A DNA stretch of 64,000 nt from Hwanghaeella sp964350445 (GTDB lineage Bacteria; Pseudomonadota; Alphaproteobacteria; UBA8366; Aestuariispiraceae): positions 62,001 through 126,000 of the forward strand of contig CAYGKA010000003.1 in NCBI GenBank assembly GCA_964350445.1, in the 5' to 3' direction. Positions 61,023 to 64,000 of the stretch are shown here, piece after piece (position 1 is the stretch's first letter; each line of letters opens with the position of its first letter). The notes under the pieces are model-generated. The model searched no databases. It was not told the DNA's origin and worked only from the letters and a program-made list of their open reading frames with translations. Position numbers and translations under genes: made by a program.

Positions 61023-63737
61023 TCATTCGGTCTCCTTGATCAGTCGGCTCAAGCGGTAAAGGGCTTCAAGCGCCTCCCGCGGGGTCATGTCGTCGGGGTC
61101 GATTCCCTCCAGAACCTCAAGGGCCGGATGGGGGCCAGGCGCCGCCGCGGCGGGCGGCTTCGGCTGGGCGGCGGCCCGGAAAAGCGGAAGATCGTCGATC
61201 AGACGCGTCACCGCGCCCGACTGCTCGCCGCGCTCCAGGGTATGCAGGACTTCTTCCGCCCGGGCGACGACCGCGGCGGGCAGCCCGGCCAGACGGGCGA
61301 CATGGATGCCGTAGGACCGGTCGGCCGCCCCGGCGGCAACCTCATGCAGGAACACGACCTCGCCGCGCCATTCCTTCACCCGCATGCAATGGGGCGCCAG
61401 CGCCGGAAGCCGTTCGGCCAAGGCGGTCAACTCGTGGTAATGGGTCGCGAACAAGGCCCGCGCCTTGGCGGCGTCGTGCAGATGCTCGACACAGGCCCAG
61501 GCGATCGACAGCCCGTCGAAGGTCGCCGTGCCGCGCCCGATTTCGTCCAGGATGACCAGCGACCGCTCCGTGGCCTGGTTCAGGATGGTCGCGGTTTCGA
61601 CCATTTCGACCATGAAGGTGGAGCGGCCGCGCGCCAGATCGTCGGACGCGCCGACGCGGCTGAACAACCGGTCGACGACGCCGATTTCCGCTTCCTCCGC
61701 CGGCACGAAACTGCCCGATTGCGCCAAGACCGCGATCAACGCGTTCTGGCGCAGGAAGGTACTCTTACCGGCCATGTTCGGCCCGGTCAGCAGCCACAGA
61801 TGCCGGTCGCGGGACAGGTCGCAATCATTGGCGACGAAGGGCTGTTCGCCGCCGCGGTTCAACGCCGCCTCGACCACCGGGTGGCGCCCGCCGATGATCC
61901 GGAAGCTCAGATCGTCGGTGATCTTGGGGCGGGCGTAGCGCCGCTCTTCCGCCAGATCGGCAAGGGCGGCGGCCCAGTCCATCCCGGCCAGCGCCGTGGC
62001 GGCCAGCGCGATTTCCGCGACCCGCGCTGTCACGTCGCCGATCAAATCGTCGAACAGTTCCTGCTCCACCGCCTGTGCCTTGTCGCCCGCTTCGGAAATC
62101 GAGCGGGCGAGGTCGCCCAGCTCCGGCGAGGAATAACGCATCGCGTTGGACATGGTTTGGCGGTGGATGAAGGTATCCCCCATCCGCGCGGCATGGCGCG
62201 CCGAAATCTCGATGAAATAACCCAGCATGTTGTTGTGCTTGATTTTCAGGGTCTCGATCCCGGTTTCCTGCCGGTATCTGGTTTCCAGCCCGGCGATCAG
62301 CTTGCGGCTGTGATCGCGCAGGGTGCGCACCTCGTCCAAATGCGGGGCGTAGCCCGACCGGATGAAACCGCCGTCGCGGGTGATCAGCGGCAACTCGTCG
62401 GCGAGCGCGCGGGTCAAACGGTCGATCAACACGGCATGGACGCCGAGGTCCCGTTCCCCCTGCGCCAGCACGGCCGGCAGCGGCCCCGCCTTTTCCAACA
62501 AGGTCCTGATCCCGACGGTCAGGGTCAGGCCGTCGCGGATAGCGGCCAGGTCCCTCGGTCCGCCGCGCCCGACGGTGATCCGCGACAGCGCGCGTTCCAG
62601 GTCCGGCGCGCCGCGCAGGACGTCCCGAAGGTCGCTCCGCAACCCGCTCTGTTCCAGGCAGAAACCGACCGCGTCGAAACGCGCTTCGATCTCAAGCCGG
62701 TCGGTCAACGGCGCGGAAAGGCGGTTCGCCAACAGGCGCGCGCCGCCGCCGGTGACGGTGCGGTCGATCACATCCAGCAGGCTGCCGGCCCGGTCGCCAC
62801 CCAGCGTGCGCGTTAATTCCAGGTTCCGGCGCGTCGCCTGGTCGATCTCCAGGATCGCCCCGGCGCTTAGCTTGCGCGGCGGCGACAGGCGCGGCGCCTT
62901 GCCCACCTGGGTCAGGTGCACATAGTCCAGCAGCGCGCCGGCGGCGCTCAACTCCGCCCGTTCGTAGTCGCCGAAAGCATCCAGCGCCGCGACACCGTAT
63001 TGCTCCTTCAGCCGCTTTTCCGCATTTACCGAATCGAAAAGACTGTCGGACTGGATCGCCAATGCGTCGCGCCAATCGGCAAACAAGTCGAACAGCGCAC
63101 GCTGTTCGGTCAGGCGCTTGGGCACCAGCAATTCGCCCGGATGCACGCGGGAAAGCACGGCGGCGACCGACGCTTCATCGACCGATTGGACACGGAAATC
63201 GCCCGTCGAGACGTCGAGCCAGGCCAACGCGAGGCCGCCGCCGGCCATGGCGAGCGCGGCCAGGTAATTATTGCTGCGGGCGTCCAGAAGCGTGTCTTCG
63301 GTCAGGGTTCCCGGCGTGACGACCCGGACGACATCGCGGGCGACGACCGATTTCGCGCCGCGCTTCTTGGCTTCCGCGGGGTCTTCGGTCTGCTCGCAGA
63401 CGGCGACCCGGAACCCCTTGCGGATCAGGCGGGACAAATAGGTCTCCGCCGCATGGACCGGCACGCCGCACATCGGTATGTCTTGGCCGTCGTGATGCCC
63501 GCGTTTGGTCAGCGTAATGTCCAGCGCCGCCGCCGCCTGGACCGCGTCGTCGAAGAACAATTCGTAAAAGTCCCCCATCCGGTAGAACAGCAGACAATCG
63601 GGATTGGCCCCTTTGATGGACAGGAACTGTTCCATCATCGGCGTCACCTTCTGCGGGCGGGCCGTGCCGGTCGGTTCCTGGCTGGGGCTTTCCCGGCCGG
63701 CGGGGTCTTGGGGGGTATTTTCTACGGTCTCGGGCAT
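61023..63737 (-). CDS. mutS: DNA mismatch repair protein MutS
   Basis: A 904-residue mismatch-recognition ATPase. The mismatch-binding Phe-x-Glu is in RMGDFYELFFDDA near residue 55. Walker A is LLTGPNMAGKSTFLRQNAL near 650 and Walker B LVILDEIGRGTATFDGLS follows. The first 30 residues form a variable Pro/Glu-rich tail. It begins the mutS-glnD-murJ-trpS run and is divergent from the malic enzyme gene. Confidence 0.98.
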   Translation of the reverse strand: MPETVENTPQDPAGRESPSQEPTGTARPQKVTPMMEQFLSIKGANPDCLLFYRMGDFYELFFDDAVQAAAALDITLTKRGHHDGQDIPMCGVPVHAAETYLSRLIRKGFRVAVCEQTEDPAEAKKRGAKSVVARDVVRVVTPGTLTEDTLLDARSNNYLAALAMAGGGLALAWLDVSTGDFRVQSVDEASVAAVLSRVHPGELLVPKRLTEQRALFDLFADWRDALAIQSDSLFDSVNAEKRLKEQYGVAALDAFGDYERAELSAAGALLDYVHLTQVGKAPRLSPPRKLSAGAILEIDQATRRNLELTRTLGGDRAGSLLDVIDRTVTGGGARLLANRLSAPLTDRLEIEARFDAVGFCLEQSGLRSDLRDVLRGAPDLERALSRITVGRGGPRDLAAIRDGLTLTVGIRTLLEKAGPLPAVLAQGERDLGVHAVLIDRLTRALADELPLITRDGGFIRSGYAPHLDEVRTLRDHSRKLIAGLETRYRQETGIETLKIKHNNMLGYFIEISARHAARMGDTFIHRQTMSNAMRYSSPELGDLARSISEAGDKAQAVEQELFDDLIGDVTARVAEIALAATALAGMDWAAALADLAEERRYARPKITDDLSFRIIGGRHPVVEAALNRGGEQPFVANDCDLSRDRHLWLLTGPNMAGKSTFLRQNALIAVLAQSGSFVPAEEAEIGVVDRLFSRVGASDDLARGRSTFMVEMVETATILNQATERSLVILDEIGRGTATFDGLSIAWACVEHLHDAAKARALFATHYHELTALAERLPALAPHCMRVKEWRGEVVFLHEVAAGAADRSYGIHVARLAGLPAAVVARAEEVLHTLERGEQSGAVTRLIDDLPLFRAAAQPKPPAAAAPGPHPALEVLEGIDPDDMTPREALEALYRLSRLIKETE

Positions 63738-63913
63738 GGTTTCAGGAGACTACACATTCGGTGCGGGTGTACAAACAGGCGCTGGAACGGAGGCCGCGGG
63801 CAAGCGGACAATCGGCCTTACCGACCCAACGCGCTTCTTGCAACCGGGCGCGACCCTCGGCTTTATTGAATCAGCAAAGAAACGCATAAAGTTCGACGGA
63901 GGGTATTCCCAAT

Positions 63914-64000
63914 ATGGCAAGCGACCGCATCACCGATCAGGAGGCGCTTCAATTCCACTCGTCCGGCCGGCCCGGCAAGGTGGAGATCACGCCGACCAAG
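63914..64000 (+). CDS. maeB: NADP-dependent malic enzyme, N-terminal fragment
   Basis: The first 29 codons of a gene running off the window. The start MASDRITDQEALQFHSSGRP followed by GKVEITPTK matches the N-terminus of the long malic enzymes of alphaproteobacteria, which join a malic enzyme domain to a phosphotransacetylase-like domain. CGGAGGG lies upstream of the ATG at 63914. The rest of the gene is not visible, so the full domain layout is inferred. Confidence 0.8.
   Translation, partial: MASDRITDQEALQFHSSGRPGKVEITPTK

Overview
The window is high-GC DNA from an alphaproteobacterium, most likely a Rhodospirillales-like and possibly marine lineage. This rests on gene order and protein character, not on a database search. 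Supporting signs are the order metK-trmB / rimP-nusA-ylxR-infB-rbfA-truB-rpsO-pnp, the order mutS-glnD-murJ-trpS, a MucR-type zinc-finger regulator, a Fur protein lacking the CxxC pair, an olsB-olsA (ornithine lipid) pair, and a YlxR-L7Ae fusion. No rRNA, tRNA, CRISPR array, transposase, integrase or phage gene was seen.

Positions 1-26,900 are mostly accessory genes. They include two glycosyltransferases (the first cut by the window edge), a small methyltransferase, xthA, a class I amidotransferase hydrolase, a sterol-desaturase-type membrane oxygenase, and a PPK2 polyphosphate kinase behind an FNR/FixK-like box. A tightly overlapping five-gene operon (7645-10642) encodes an FMN reductase, three poorly characterised proteins and a fusion of an MsrQ-like haem membrane domain with a Rieske domain. 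It is preceded by a perfect 20-bp palindrome. It is followed by lrgAB, a PAS-GAF-HD-GYP protein, an MFS transporter and a DedA protein whose C-termini overlap tail to tail through a two-strand repeat, a fatty acid desaturase, comM, a PuuE-like deacetylase with a degenerate AMP-binding protein, and a NavAb-like sodium channel. A 100-N gap sits just after the channel and is flanked by an exact 55-bp duplication, which is almost certainly an assembly artefact. Then come a VOC protein, a beta-hydroxyacid dehydrogenase, gshB, a SirB1-like protein and a BON lipoprotein.

Positions 27,000-50,000 hold a long minus-strand run of core information-processing genes. Transcription runs from high to low coordinates: tsaB-rimI, mucR, fur, olsB-olsA, miaB-phoH-ybeY-corC-lnt, metK-trmB, rimP-nusA-ylxR-infB-rbfA-truB, rpsO, pnp. 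Intrinsic terminators are visible after trmB, rpsO and pnp.

Positions 50,000-64,000 carry a secreted polysaccharide deacetylase, a Bax-like glucosaminidase, an NfuA-type Fe-S carrier, a universal stress protein, a DUF2333 protein, and trpS, murJ, glnD and mutS. The first 29 codons of a malic enzyme, divergent from mutS, end the window.

The best candidates for undescribed biology are the Rieske/MsrQ-like redox operon with its palindrome, the repeat that extends two convergent proteins at once, and the adenylating-enzyme homologue lacking both signature lysines next to a PuuE-like deacetylase.
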